Of a DNA stretch of 64,000 nt, positions 1 through 9,341 are shown piece by piece. Every line of letters starts with the position of its first letter. The first letter of the stretch is position 1. The notes under the pieces are model-generated. The model was not told where the DNA came from. It saw only the letters and a list, made by a program, of their open reading frames with translations, and made no database searches. This stretch comes from Neisseria subflava (GTDB taxonomy: Bacteria > Pseudomonadota > Gammaproteobacteria > Burkholderiales > Neisseriaceae). The stretch lies in NCBI RefSeq assembly GCF_005221305.1, contig NZ_CP039887.1, forward strand, positions 806,001-870,000, in the 5' to 3' direction. Position numbers and translations under genes: made by a program.

Positions 1-17
1 TACAAAGGAGAAATACC

Positions 18-1172
18 ATGACTGAAACTACTCAAACCCCAACGTTCAAACCTAAAAAATCCGTTGCGCTTTCTGGCGTTGCGGCCGGTAATACCGCATT
101 GTGTACCGTTGGCCGTACCGGTAACGATTTGAGCTATCGCGGTTACGACATTTTGGACTTGGCACAAAAATGCGAGTTTGAAGAAGTCGCCCACCTGCTG
201 ATTCACGGTCATTTGCCCAACAAATTCGAGCTGGCCGCTTATAAAGCCAAGCTCAAATCCATGCGCGGCCTGCCTATCCGTGTGATTAAAGTTTTGGAAA
301 GCCTGCCTGCACATACCCATCCGATGGACGTGATGCGTACCGGCGTATCCATGCTGGGCTGCGTTCATCCTGAACGCGAAAGCCATCCGGAAAGCGAAGC
401 GCGCGACATCGCCGACAAACTGATCGCCAGCCTCGGCAGCATCCTCTTGTACTGGTATCAATATTCGCACAACGGCAAACGCATTGAAGTTGAAAGCGAC
501 GAAGAGACTATCGGCGGTCATTTCCTGCACCTGTTGCACGGCAAACGCCCAAGCGAATCACACATCAAAGCCATGCACGTTTCACTGATTCTGTATGCAG
601 AACACGAGTTCAACGCTTCTACCTTTACCGCCCGCGTGATTGCCGGTACAGGCTCTGATATGTACTCCTGCATTACCGGTGCAATCGGTGCGTTGAAAGG
701 TCCGAAACACGGCGGTGCGAACGAAGTGGCTTACGATATTCAAAAACGCTACCGCAATGCCGACGAAGCCGAAGCCGACATCCGCGAACGCATCGGCCGC
801 AAAGAAATCGTGATCGGTTTCGGTCATCCGGTGTACACCATTTCCGACCCTCGCAACGTGGTCATTAAAGAAGTGGCACGCGGTTTGAGTAACGAAACCG
901 GCGATATGCGCCTCTTTGACATTGCCGAACGCTTGGAAAGCGTGATGTGGGAAGAGAAAAAAATGTTCCCGAATCTGGACTGGTTCTCTGCCGTTTCCTA
1001 CCAAAAATTGGGCGTACCGACTGCTATGTTCACACCGCTGTTCGTGATTTCCCGTACAACCGGTTGGAGCGCACACGTTCTCGAGCAACGCAAAGACGGC
1101 AAAATCATCCGTCCGAGCGCAAACTACACAGGCCCTGAAGATTTGGCATTCGTGGAGATTGAAAACCGCTAA
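18..1172 (+). CDS. prpC: 2-methylcitrate synthase
   Basis: Condenses propionyl-CoA with oxaloacetate to 2-methylcitrate, the entry step of the cytosolic methylcitrate cycle. The 384-residue product is a full-length type II-like citrate synthase. The two catalytic-histidine segments are visible (GPKHGGANE near residue 235 and GFGHPVYTISDPRN near 275), as is the aspartate segment MFPNLDWFSA. The start is supported by an AAAGGAG ribosome-binding site at 4-10. It lies directly upstream of acnD and prpF, which fixes its role as methylcitrate rather than citrate synthase. A prpB gene would be expected just before the window. Confidence is high. Confidence 0.96.
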   Translation: MTETTQTPTFKPKKSVALSGVAAGNTALCTVGRTGNDLSYRGYDILDLAQKCEFEEVAHLLIHGHLPNKFELAAYKAKLKSMRGLPIRVIKVLESLPAHTHPMDVMRTGVSMLGCVHPERESHPESEARDIADKLIASLGSILLYWYQYSHNGKRIEVESDEETIGGHFLHLLHGKRPSESHIKAMHVSLILYAEHEFNASTFTARVIAGTGSDMYSCITGAIGALKGPKHGGANEVAYDIQKRYRNADEAEADIRERIGRKEIVIGFGHPVYTISDPRNVVIKEVARGLSNETGDMRLFDIAERLESVMWEEKKMFPNLDWFSAVSYQKLGVPTAMFTPLFVISRTTGWSAHVLEQRKDGKIIRPSANYTGPEDLAFVEIENR

Positions 1173-1325
1173 TATGCGTAACAGCAGGGTGGGCCGCCTG
1201 CCCGCCCCATCTCGAAATGCCGTTTGAAAACAATGAATAAATGATGTTTTCGTTTTTCGACGGCCTAGTGCAGTATGCGAGAGAGAGAGCCGGCCGTTTG
1301 GAAAACATGCTGCTCTGCTGTCGTC

Positions 1326-1416
1326 ATTCCCATACAGGCAGAAATTCAAAAGGTGAAATGTTCTGCTGTAAAGAGTACTGAAAGATTTAAGTTTGGATTT
1401 CCGTCTATACGGGAAT
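1326..1416. repeat. Pair of degenerate dRS3-like repeats
   Basis: Two 20-base units at 1326-1345 and 1397-1416 resemble the neisserial dRS3 repeat (ATTCCC, eight bases, GGGAAT). The first keeps the left arm (ATTCCC) and has a decayed right arm; the second keeps the right arm (GGGAAT). They bracket about 50 bases and sit in the roughly 400-base prpC-acnD gap, which holds no gene. Confidence 0.5.
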
Positions 1417-1490
1417 GATGGTAGCGGAGCAGCAATTTTTTTTCATACCGCGAATAGATTTTAGACAACAAGCAATAAAACAGAATTTAT

Positions 1491-1536
1491 GGTTTCAGAC
1501 GGCCTGAAGGTCCGAATCAACAGGCCGTCTGAAACC
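1491..1536. terminator. Inverted DUS pair before acnD
   Basis: GGTTTCAGACGGCCT and its reverse complement flank a loop of about 17 bases. Such inverted uptake-sequence pairs commonly act as terminators in Neisseria. It ends 36 bases before the acnD start, so it could attenuate read-through from prpC; it has no clear T-run. Confidence 0.5.
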
Positions 1537-1572
1537 TCAAACCAAAAAAATAATAGATTTAGGAGAACCGAC

Positions 1573-4179
1573 ATGACTGCCAACCAACGCTACCGCAAAG
1601 CTTTGCCCGGTACGGATTTGGAATATTACGACGCGCGTCAGGCGTGTGAAGACATCAAACCAGGCTCTTACGACAAGCTGCCGTACACAAGCCGCATTTT
1701 GGCGGAGAACTTGGTCAACCGCGCAGACAAAGTCGACCTGCCTACGCTGCAAAGCTGGCTGGGCCAGCTGATTGAGGGAAAACAGGAAATCGACTTCCCT
1801 TGGTATCCTGCACGCGTGGTGTGCCACGATATTCTGGGTCAGACAGCGTTGGTGGATTTGGCAGGCTTGCGTGATGCGATTGCCGAAAAAGGCGGCGATC
1901 CTTCCAAAGTGAATCCGGTGGTGCAAACCCAGCTTATCGTCGACCACTCTCTGGCCGTTGAATGCGGCGGCTACGATCCTGATGCCTTCCGCAAAAACCG
2001 CGAAATCGAAGACAGACGCAACGAAGACCGTTTCCACTTCATCAACTGGACAAAAACCGCCTTTGAAAATGTGGACGTGATTCCTGCAGGCAACGGCATT
2101 ATGCACCAAATCAACTTGGAAAAAATGTCGCCCGTTGTCCAAGTTAAAAACGGCGTAGCATTCCCTGATACTTGTGTGGGTACTGACTCCCATACGCCAC
2201 ACGTCGATTCATTGGGCGTAATTTCCGTAGGCGTGGGCGGTTTGGAAGCCGAAACCGTGATGTTGGGCCGTGCATCCATGATGCGTCTGCCTGATATTGT
2301 CGGCGTGGAGCTGACCGGCAAACGTCAGCCGGGCATTACTGCCACCGACATCGTGTTGGCACTGACCGAATTCTTGCGTAAAGAGCGCGTGGTTGGTGCA
2401 TTTGTCGAATTTTTCGGTGAGGGCGCAAGAAGCCTGTCTATCGGCGACCGCGCCACTATTTCCAACATGACCCCTGAGTTCGGCGCGACTGCCGCGATGT
2501 TCGCTATTGATGAGCAAACCATTGATTATTTGAAACTGACAGGCCGCGAAGACGCGCAAGTGAAATTGGTGGAAACCTACGCCAAAACCGCAGGCTTGTG
2601 GGCAGATGCCTTGAAAACCGCCGTTTATCCTCGCGTATTGAAATTTGATTTGAGCAGCGTAACGCGCAACATGGCAGGCCCAAGTAACCCGCATGCCCGT
2701 TTTGCGACTGCCGATTTGGCCAGCAAAGGCTTGGCAAAACCTTACGAAGAGCCTTCAGACGGCCAAATGCCTGACGGTGCAGTGATTATTGCCGCGATTA
2801 CTTCGTGTACCAATACTTCCAATCCGCGCAACGTTGTCGCCGCCGCGCTGTTGGCACGCAATGCCAACCGTCTTGGCTTGCAACGCAAACCTTGGGTGAA
2901 ATCTTCGTTTGCCCCGGGTTCAAAAGTAGCCGAAATCTATTTGAAAGAAGCAGGCTTGCTGCCTGAAATGGAAAAACTCGGTTTCGGTATCGTTGCCTTT
3001 GCATGTACTACTTGTAACGGCATGAGCGGCGCGCTGGATCCGAAAATCCAAAAAGAAATCATCGACCGCGATTTGTACGCCACCGCCGTATTGTCAGGCA
3101 ACCGCAACTTCGACGGCCGTATCCATCCGTATGCGAAACAGGCTTTCCTCGCTTCGCCTCCGTTGGTCGTTGCCTACGCGCTGGCAGGTAGCATCCGTTT
3201 CGATATTGAAAACGACGTACTCGGCGTTGCAGACGGCAAAGAAATCCGCCTGAAAGATATTTGGCCTACCGATGAAGAAATCGATGCCATCGTTGCCGAA
3301 TATGTGAAACCGCAGCAATTCCGCGACGTTTATATCCCGATGTTCGACACCGGCACAGCGCAAAAAGCACCAAGCCCGCTGTACGACTGGCGTCCAATGT
3401 CCACCTATATCCGCCGCCCACCTTACTGGGAAGGCGCACTGGCAGGGGAACGCACATTGAGCGGTATGCGTCCGCTGGCGATTTTACCCGACAACATCAC
3501 CACCGACCACCTCTCGCCGTCCAATGCGATTTTGGCCAGCAGTGCCGCAGGCGAATATTTGGCGAAAATGGGTTTGCCTGAAGAAGACTTTAACTCTTAC
3601 GCAACCCACCGCGGCGACCACTTGACCGCTCAACGCGCCACCTTCGCCAATCCGAAACTGTTTAACGAAATGGTGAGAAACGAAGACGGCAGCGTACGCC
3701 AAGGTTCGCTGGCACGTGTTGAACCTGAAGGTCAAGTGATGCGTATGTGGGAAGCCATCGAAACCTATATGAACCGTAAACAGCCGCTCATCATCATTGC
3801 CGGTGCGGACTACGGTCAAGGCTCAAGCCGCGACTGGGCTGCAAAAGGCGTACGCCTCGCCGGTGTGGAAGCGATTGTTGCCGAAGGCTTCGAGCGTATC
3901 CACCGCACCAACTTGATCGGTATGGGCGTATTGCCGCTGCAGTTCAAACCGGGTACCAACCGCCACACCCTGCAACTGGACGGTACGGAAACCTACGATG
4001 TTGTCGGCGAACGCACACCGCGCTGCGACCTGACCCTCGTGATTCACCGTAAAAACGGCGAAACCGTCGAAGTTCCGGTGACCTGCCGCCTCGATACCGC
4101 AGAAGAAGTGTTGGTATATGAAGCCGGTGGCGTGTTGCAACGTTTCGCACAAGACTTTTTAGAAGGAAATGCAGCGTAA
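1573..4179 (+). CDS. acnD: Fe/S-dependent 2-methylisocitrate dehydratase AcnD
   Basis: Aconitase-family enzyme that dehydrates 2-methylcitrate to a 2-methylaconitate isomer in the methylcitrate cycle; its product is then processed with PrpF. The 4Fe-4S ligands are recognisable: SCTNTSNP, and CTTC in ACTTCNGMSG. The C-terminal swivel domain carries GQGSSRDWAAKG. I start at the ATG at 1573, preceded by AGGAGA at 1561-1566; this gives 868 residues, the size expected for AcnD. An in-frame extension to 1489 would begin inside the DUS pair and has no ribosome-binding site. The neighbours prpC and prpF support AcnD over AcnA. Confidence 0.95.
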   Translation: MTANQRYRKALPGTDLEYYDARQACEDIKPGSYDKLPYTSRILAENLVNRADKVDLPTLQSWLGQLIEGKQEIDFPWYPARVVCHDILGQTALVDLAGLRDAIAEKGGDPSKVNPVVQTQLIVDHSLAVECGGYDPDAFRKNREIEDRRNEDRFHFINWTKTAFENVDVIPAGNGIMHQINLEKMSPVVQVKNGVAFPDTCVGTDSHTPHVDSLGVISVGVGGLEAETVMLGRASMMRLPDIVGVELTGKRQPGITATDIVLALTEFLRKERVVGAFVEFFGEGARSLSIGDRATISNMTPEFGATAAMFAIDEQTIDYLKLTGREDAQVKLVETYAKTAGLWADALKTAVYPRVLKFDLSSVTRNMAGPSNPHARFATADLASKGLAKPYEEPSDGQMPDGAVIIAAITSCTNTSNPRNVVAAALLARNANRLGLQRKPWVKSSFAPGSKVAEIYLKEAGLLPEMEKLGFGIVAFACTTCNGMSGALDPKIQKEIIDRDLYATAVLSGNRNFDGRIHPYAKQAFLASPPLVVAYALAGSIRFDIENDVLGVADGKEIRLKDIWPTDEEIDAIVAEYVKPQQFRDVYIPMFDTGTAQKAPSPLYDWRPMSTYIRRPPYWEGALAGERTLSGMRPLAILPDNITTDHLSPSNAILASSAAGEYLAKMGLPEEDFNSYATHRGDHLTAQRATFANPKLFNEMVRNEDGSVRQGSLARVEPEGQVMRMWEAIETYMNRKQPLIIIAGADYGQGSSRDWAAKGVRLAGVEAIVAEGFERIHRTNLIGMGVLPLQFKPGTNRHTLQLDGTETYDVVGERTPRCDLTLVIHRKNGETVEVPVTCRLDTAEEVLVYEAGGVLQRFAQDFLEGNAA

Positions 4180-4222
4180 GGTAAATCGGGTATCGTCAAA
4201 ATGCCCGGACTACGCTCAAAAA

Positions 4223-4268
4223 GGTTTTCAGACGGCCTTGAATATTTGAGAGGCCGTCTGAAAAAACC
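4223..4268. terminator. Inverted DUS pair after acnD
   Basis: GGTTTTCAGACGGCCT pairs with AGGCCGTCTGAAAAAACC across a short AT-rich loop, a typical neisserial DUS stem. It separates acnD from prpF but may be only a partial stop, because prpF follows 29 bases later in the same direction. Confidence 0.6.
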
Positions 4269-4296
4269 ATACTAGAAATACAAAGGAGAACTCGAA

Positions 4297-5466
4297 ATGC
4301 CGCAAATTAAAATTCCAGCCGTTTACTACCGCGGTGGTACATCTAAAGGCATTTTCTTCAAACGCACCGATCTGCCGGCCGCTGCGCAGGAAGCAGGCGA
4401 GGCACGCGACAAAATCCTCTTACGCGTACTCGGCAGCCCCGACCCTTACGGCAAACAGATTGACGGTTTGGGCAACGCCAGTTCGTCCACCAGCAAAGCT
4501 GTGATTTTGGATAAATCCGAACGCGCCGATCACGATGTCGATTATTTGTTCGGACAAGTTTCCATCGACAAACCTTTTGTCGATTGGAGCGGTAACTGCG
4601 GCAATCTGACCGCCGCCGTGGGCGCATTTGCCATCGAACAAGGCTTGGTCGATAAATCCAAAATCCCTTCAGACGGCCTGTGTACCGTCAAAATCTGGCA
4701 GAAAAACATCGGCAAAACCATTATTGCCCATGTACCGATGCAAAACGGCGCAGTTTTGGAAACAGGCGATTTTGAGCTTGACGGCGTAACGTTTCCGGCA
4801 GCCGAAGTGCAAATCGAATTTTTAGATCCGGCCGACGGCGAAGGCAGTATGTTCCCAACCGGCAATTTGGTCGATGAAATTGATGTGCCGAATATAGGCC
4901 GTCTGAAAGCCACGCTTATCAATGCCGGGATTCCAACCATTTTCCTGAATGCCGCAGATTTGGGCTACACAGGCAAAGAGTTGCAAGACGACATCAACAA
5001 CGATGCCGCAGCGCTGGAAAAATTTGAAACCATCCGCGCGTATGGCGCGCTGAAAATGGGCTTGATCAGCGACGTATCAGAAGCTGCCACCCGTGCCCAT
5101 ACTCCGAAAGTCGCTTTTGTCGCCCCTGCGGCCGATTACACCGCCTCAAGCGGAAAAACCGTCAAAGCTGCCGACATCGACTTATTGGTACGCGCGCTGA
5201 GCATGGGCAAATTGCACCACGCCATGATGGGCACCGCTTCAGTTGCCATCGCTACCGCCGCCGCCGTTCCCGGTACGCTGGTCAACCTTGCAGCCGGAGG
5301 CGGAGCGCGTAAAGAAGTCCGCTTCGGTCATCCGTCAGGCACACTGCGTGTCGGTGCCGCCGCCGAATGTCAGGACGGACAATGGACGGCCACCAAAGCG
5401 GTCATGAGCCGTAGCGCACGCGTGATTATGGAAGGACAAGTCCGAGTGCCGGAAGATTGCTTTTAA
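4297..5466 (+). CDS. prpF: 2-methylaconitate cis-trans isomerase PrpF
   Basis: AcnD accessory protein of the diaminopimelate-epimerase-like fold. It isomerises the 2-methylaconitate made by AcnD so that methylisocitrate can be formed. The 389-residue product has the family N-terminus (KIPAVYYRGGTSKGIFF) and the internal WSGNCGNLTAAVGAFA segment. The start has a CAAAGGAG ribosome-binding site about 9 bases upstream. It belongs to the prp locus as the obligate partner of AcnD. Confidence 0.95.
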   Translation: MPQIKIPAVYYRGGTSKGIFFKRTDLPAAAQEAGEARDKILLRVLGSPDPYGKQIDGLGNASSSTSKAVILDKSERADHDVDYLFGQVSIDKPFVDWSGNCGNLTAAVGAFAIEQGLVDKSKIPSDGLCTVKIWQKNIGKTIIAHVPMQNGAVLETGDFELDGVTFPAAEVQIEFLDPADGEGSMFPTGNLVDEIDVPNIGRLKATLINAGIPTIFLNAADLGYTGKELQDDINNDAAALEKFETIRAYGALKMGLISDVSEAATRAHTPKVAFVAPAADYTASSGKTVKAADIDLLVRALSMGKLHHAMMGTASVAIATAAAVPGTLVNLAAGGGARKEVRFGHPSGTLRVGAAAECQDGQWTATKAVMSRSARVIMEGQVRVPEDCF

Positions 5467-5508
5467 GTTTTCAGACGGCCACGCCATTAAACAAGGCCGT
5501 CTGAAAAC
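5467..5508. terminator. Inverted DUS pair after prpF
   Basis: GTTTTCAGACGGCC and GGCCGTCTGAAAAC flank a 14-base loop immediately after the prpF stop codon. The rest of the gap to ackA (5509-5678) holds a further reverse DUS near 5629 and no gene. Confidence 0.65.
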
Positions 5509-5678
5509 CAAATAAGCAGATTTTAGTTGGGTAGCGATACCTGCAATGGAGATTAGGATTGGGCATGAAGCCTGACTAAACACCAAACCAAAGGCAATCT
5601 GGAAAGCTCTCAAATGTTTTTGCTCTTTTCAGACGGCCTGAAGCCAAAAAAACAATCAAAATTCAAAGGAGAAACACC

Positions 5679-6890
5679 ATGTCCAACCAACTCATTCTTG
5701 TTCTGAACTGCGGCAGCTCTTCACTCAAAGGTGCCGTTATCGACCGTAAAAACGGTAAAGTTCTCTTAAGCTGTCTCGGCGAACGTTTGGGTACGCCCGA
5801 AGCCGTCATTACGTTCAGCAAAGACGGTAAAAAATGCCAAACAGCTTTGACCAGCCGTAACGATCATGCCGGTGCCGTAGGTATGCTGTTGAAAGAGCTT
5901 GAAAAACACGGCCTGCACGACCGCATTAAAGCCATTGGCCACCGCATCGCACACGGCGGCGAAAAATACAGCGAGTCTGTTTTGATCGACCAAGCGGTAA
6001 TGGACGAACTCAATGCCTGCATTCCGCTCGCTCCGCTGCATAACCCTGCCAATATCAACGGCATTTTGGCCGCACAAGAGCATTTCCCGGGTCTGCCCAA
6101 TGTCGGTGTGATGGATACTTCATTCCACCAAACCATGCCGGAGCGTGCCTACACTTATGCCGTTCCACGCGAATTGCGTAAAAAATACGCTTTCCGCCGC
6201 TACGGTTTCCACGGTACCAGTATGCGTTACGTTGCCCCTGAAGCCGCACGCATCTTGGGCAAACCGTTGGAAGACATCCGCATGATTATTGCCCACTTAG
6301 GCAACGGTGCATCCATTACCGCCATCAAAAACGGCAAATCTGTCGACACCAGTATGGGCTTCACGCCGATCGAAGGCTTGGTAATGGGTACACGTTGCGG
6401 CGACATCGACCCGGGCGTATACAGCTATCTGACTTCACACGCTGGTTTGGATATTGCCCAAGTTGATGAAATGCTGAACAAAAAATCAGGCTTGCTCGGT
6501 ATTTCCGAACTCTCCAATGACTGCCGTTCTTTGGAAATCGCCGCGGATGAAGGCCATGAAGGCGCACGCTTGGCTCTGGAAGTGATGACTTACCGCCTTG
6601 CCAAATATATTGCTTCGATGGCTGTGGCTTGTGGCGGCGTTGACGCACTCGTGTTTACCGGCGGTATCGGCGAAAACTCGCGTAATATCCGCGCTAAAAC
6701 TGTTTCCTATCTTGATTTCTTGGGTCTGCACATCGACACCAAAGCCAATATGGACAAACGCTATGGCAACTCCGGTATCATCAGCCCGACAGGTTCTATG
6801 CCGGCTGTTTTGGTTGTTCCAACCAATGAAGAGCTGATGATTGCCCACGATACGGCTCAGTTGGCCGGTTTTATGGAAGAAGCAGGCTAG
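5679..6890 (+). CDS. ackA: Acetate (or propionate) kinase
   Basis: ATP-dependent acetate kinase, interconverting acetyl phosphate and acetate in the cytosol. The 403-residue product shows the ASKHA-fold signatures: NCGSSSLKGAV at the N-terminus, RYGFHGTSMRYV and AHLGNGASI in the middle, DTSMGFTPIEGLVMGTRCGD with the catalytic Arg/Asp, and VFTGGIGENS near residue 325. An AAAGGAG ribosome-binding site precedes the start. Its position behind prpC-acnD-prpF suggests use in propionate metabolism, where the same enzyme family acts on propionyl phosphate; that substrate is an inference from context. Confidence 0.94.
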   Translation: MSNQLILVLNCGSSSLKGAVIDRKNGKVLLSCLGERLGTPEAVITFSKDGKKCQTALTSRNDHAGAVGMLLKELEKHGLHDRIKAIGHRIAHGGEKYSESVLIDQAVMDELNACIPLAPLHNPANINGILAAQEHFPGLPNVGVMDTSFHQTMPERAYTYAVPRELRKKYAFRRYGFHGTSMRYVAPEAARILGKPLEDIRMIIAHLGNGASITAIKNGKSVDTSMGFTPIEGLVMGTRCGDIDPGVYSYLTSHAGLDIAQVDEMLNKKSGLLGISELSNDCRSLEIAADEGHEGARLALEVMTYRLAKYIASMAVACGGVDALVFTGGIGENSRNIRAKTVSYLDFLGLHIDTKANMDKRYGNSGIISPTGSMPAVLVVPTNEELMIAHDTAQLAGFMEEAG

Positions 6891-6919
6891 GGTGGAGACT
6901 TCCCTAAATCATAAACAAT

Positions 6920-6951
6920 AAAAAGTGCGGATTCATCATCCGCACTTTTTA
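6920..6951. terminator. Bidirectional rho-independent terminator
   Basis: AAAAAGTGCGGAT pairs with ATCCGCACTTTTT around a 6-base loop, with A-run and T-run on both sides. It sits between the convergent ackA and purM genes and can serve both. Confidence 0.85.
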
Positions 6952-6963
6952 ATTACATCTCAA

Positions 6964-7998
6964 TTAAGCCACTTGGGTTTGATGTTCGTCGCCGTTGCGC
7001 TCACGAACTGCGCCCAAACGGTAAACGGTTTCGCCTTGTTCGCTCAAGAATGCCTGTACCGCGTCGGCATCTTCTTTGGCAATGATTACGACCATGCCGA
7101 TACCGCAGTTGAAGGTACGGTACATTTCTTGGGTTTCCACATTGCCTGCTTTTTGCAGCCATTGGAACAGTTTAGGCAATTCCCACGCTTTGGCATCGAT
7201 TTGTGCAACGGTATTTTCAGGTAAAACACGAGGTACGTTTTCGGTAATGCCGCCGCCGGTAATATGGGCCATGCCTTTAATGGTGAATTTTTCCAAAGCG
7301 GCGAGAATGGGTTTCACATACAGGCGGGTCGGGGCGATGATAGTTTCGCGCAGGGTTTTGCCGTTGTCGAACTCGGCATCCAAATCGGGATTGTCGCGAG
7401 CAATGATTTTGCGGACGAGGGAGTAGCCGTTGGAATGGGCGCCGTTGGAAGCCAGACCCAACACGATGTCGCCCGCTTTGATGCTGCGGCCGTTGATGAC
7501 GCACTCTTTTTCAACCACGCCGACGGCAAAGCCCGCCAAGTCGTATTCGCCTTCGGGATACATGCCGGGCATTTCGGCGGTTTCACCGCCGATGAGGGCG
7601 CAGCCGGATTCTTCGCAGCCTTGGGCGATGCCTTTAATCACGTCGGTAGCACGGGCGACGTCGAGTTTGCCGCAGGCGAAATAGTCGAGGAAGAACAAAG
7701 GTTCTGCGCCTTGAACCAAAATGTCGTTGACGCTCATGGCGACGAGGTCGATGCCGACGGTGTCGTGTTTATCCCAATCGAAGGCAAGTTTGAGCTTGGT
7801 ACCCACGCCGTCGGTGCCGCTGACAAGCACGGGATTTTTGTATTTTTTGCTGATTTCGACCAATGCACCGAAGCCGCCCAAATCACCCAACACTTCGGGA
7901 CGCATGGTGCGTTTGGCAAAAGGTTTGATGTTTTCGACCAATTGGTCGCCTGCGTCGATGTCCACGCCTGCGTCGCGGTAGCTCAAAGAAGTGCTCAT
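6964..7998 (-). CDS. purM: Phosphoribosylformylglycinamidine cyclo-ligase (AIR synthetase)
   Basis: Closes the imidazole ring of purines: ATP-dependent conversion of FGAM to AIR in the cytosol. The 344 residues match the usual length. The N-terminus SYRDAGVDIDAGDQLV is the family hallmark, followed by the ATP-binding GTDGVGTKLKLA segment and the HITGGGITENVPRVLP segment. The gene stands alone on the minus strand, convergent with ackA and divergent from the permease gene that starts at 8205. The shared 206-base upstream gap contains a reverse DUS near 8127 and presumably both promoters. Confidence 0.97.
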   Translation of the reverse strand: MSTSLSYRDAGVDIDAGDQLVENIKPFAKRTMRPEVLGDLGGFGALVEISKKYKNPVLVSGTDGVGTKLKLAFDWDKHDTVGIDLVAMSVNDILVQGAEPLFFLDYFACGKLDVARATDVIKGIAQGCEESGCALIGGETAEMPGMYPEGEYDLAGFAVGVVEKECVINGRSIKAGDIVLGLASNGAHSNGYSLVRKIIARDNPDLDAEFDNGKTLRETIIAPTRLYVKPILAALEKFTIKGMAHITGGGITENVPRVLPENTVAQIDAKAWELPKLFQWLQKAGNVETQEMYRTFNCGIGMVVIIAKEDADAVQAFLSEQGETVYRLGAVRERNGDEHQTQVA

Positions 7999-8150
7999 TG
8001 GATTTCCTTATTCGGGTATGGGGGTAAGATTGTCGGAGCGTATTTTATCTTAAATTGGAGGATTCAGGCTGAATTTTTTGGCATTATTGTCAACAATTTT
8101 TATTTTATCTTAATAGCCGTCTCACTTTCAGACGGCCTTTGTGAATCTGT

Positions 8151-8156
8151 TATACT
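8151..8156 (+). promoter_or_regulatory. Possible -10 box of the PerM-type gene
   Basis: TATACT preceded by TGT lies 49 bases before the permease start. No good -35 is visible at 17 bases, so the call rests on the -10 and its position alone. Confidence 0.35.
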
Positions 8157-8204
8157 GCTTATTTATTTTGAAAACCTTAAGCATCAACTGGGGAACACTT
8201 TTTT

Positions 8205-9275
8205 ATGTATCAAAAGAAAACGCGCGGCGCAAAACCGTGGATTATTATGGCTTGCGTCATCGCAGCCTTTATTTGGCTTTTATATGCCTTGGGCGATGTT
8301 TTGACGCCGTTTATTGTGGCCGCCGTTTTGGCCTATGTTTTGAATCCATTGGTCGAGTGGCTGCAATTGAAGCGTATCCGCCGCGCGCCGGCCTCTATGA
8401 TTATTATGGCACTGGCTTTGCTGATATTGCTGTCGTTGGTACTGATTATCGTGCCTATGTTGTTGAACCAGTTTAACAATCTGGCCGAACGCCTGCCACA
8501 AATCGTGGGCTTTGTTCAAAACAAACTGCTGCCGTGGCTCAACAGCGTCAGCGGGGATTATGCTCAAATCGATCAAGAATCAATCATCGCATGGTTGCAG
8601 TCGCATACGGATGAATTGAGCAATACGCTCAAAGCATGGATTCCGACCTTGATGCGTCAAAGCGGCAACGTCATCAGCGGTGTCAGCAATTTGGTGTTGT
8701 TGCCTTTGTTGCTGTATTACTTCTTGTTGGATTGGAAACGTTGGTCTTCCGGAATCAGCAAACTGGTTCCGCGTCGTTTTATCGAGACCTACACGCGTAT
8801 CAGCGGCAATATGGATGAAGTTTTGGGCGAGTTTCTGCGCGGCCAGCTGATGGTTATGATGATTATGGGCTTGGTTTATGGCTTGGGCTTGATGCTGGTC
8901 GGTTTGGATTCCGGCTTTGCCATCGGTATGATTGCCGGTATTTTGGTATTTATTCCGTATTTGGGCGCATTTACCGGCCTTTTACTGGCGACAGTTGCCG
9001 CGCTTTTGCAATATGGCTCATGGCAGGGGTTGTTGATGGTTTGGGCTGTATTCGGTGTCGGACAATTCTTGGAAAGCTTTTTCATTACGCCTAAAATCGT
9101 CGGCGACCGCATCGGTTTGTCGCCTTTCTGGGTGATTTTCTCGTTGATGGCTTTCGGACAACTGATGGGCTTTGTCGGTATGCTTGCCGGCCTGCCGCTT
9201 GCCGCCGTAACATTGGTTTTATTGCGTGAAGGCGCATCTGCCTATTTCGGCAGCCATTTCTACAAACATAAATAA
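8205..9275 (+). CDS. AI-2E family transporter (PerM-like permease)
   Basis: Inner-membrane protein of the AI-2E/PerM family, 356 residues, close to the family length. Two hydrophobic segments lie near residues 14-50, a third near 65-90, then a soluble stretch of roughly 60-110 residues. A second hydrophobic half runs from about 155 to the end and includes GLVYGLGLMLVGLDSGFAIG and the family motif FIPYLGAF near residue 250. Members include autoinducer exporters and Na+/H+ antiporters; the substrate here cannot be told from sequence. It is monocistronic, closed by a DUS stem. Confidence 0.88.
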   Translation: MYQKKTRGAKPWIIMACVIAAFIWLLYALGDVLTPFIVAAVLAYVLNPLVEWLQLKRIRRAPASMIIMALALLILLSLVLIIVPMLLNQFNNLAERLPQIVGFVQNKLLPWLNSVSGDYAQIDQESIIAWLQSHTDELSNTLKAWIPTLMRQSGNVISGVSNLVLLPLLLYYFLLDWKRWSSGISKLVPRRFIETYTRISGNMDEVLGEFLRGQLMVMMIMGLVYGLGLMLVGLDSGFAIGMIAGILVFIPYLGAFTGLLLATVAALLQYGSWQGLLMVWAVFGVGQFLESFFITPKIVGDRIGLSPFWVIFSLMAFGQLMGFVGMLAGLPLAAVTLVLLREGASAYFGSHFYKHK

Positions 9276-9289
9276 ATCGATAATATTAA

Positions 9290-9319
9290 GGCCGTCTGAA
9301 ATCCAAGTTTCAGACGGCC
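9290..9319. terminator. Inverted DUS pair after the PerM-like gene
   Basis: GGCCGTCTGAAA and TTTCAGACGGCC flank a short loop. It closes the permease gene and lies just upstream of the phosphorylase start. Confidence 0.65.
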
Positions 9320-9341
9320 ATTGATAACAAAGGAAGTTTAT

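Noticed and set aside
7264..8304. Open frame running through purM antisense and into the permease start
   Set aside because: Covers a strong purM gene on the other strand and the intergenic region; low-complexity composition.
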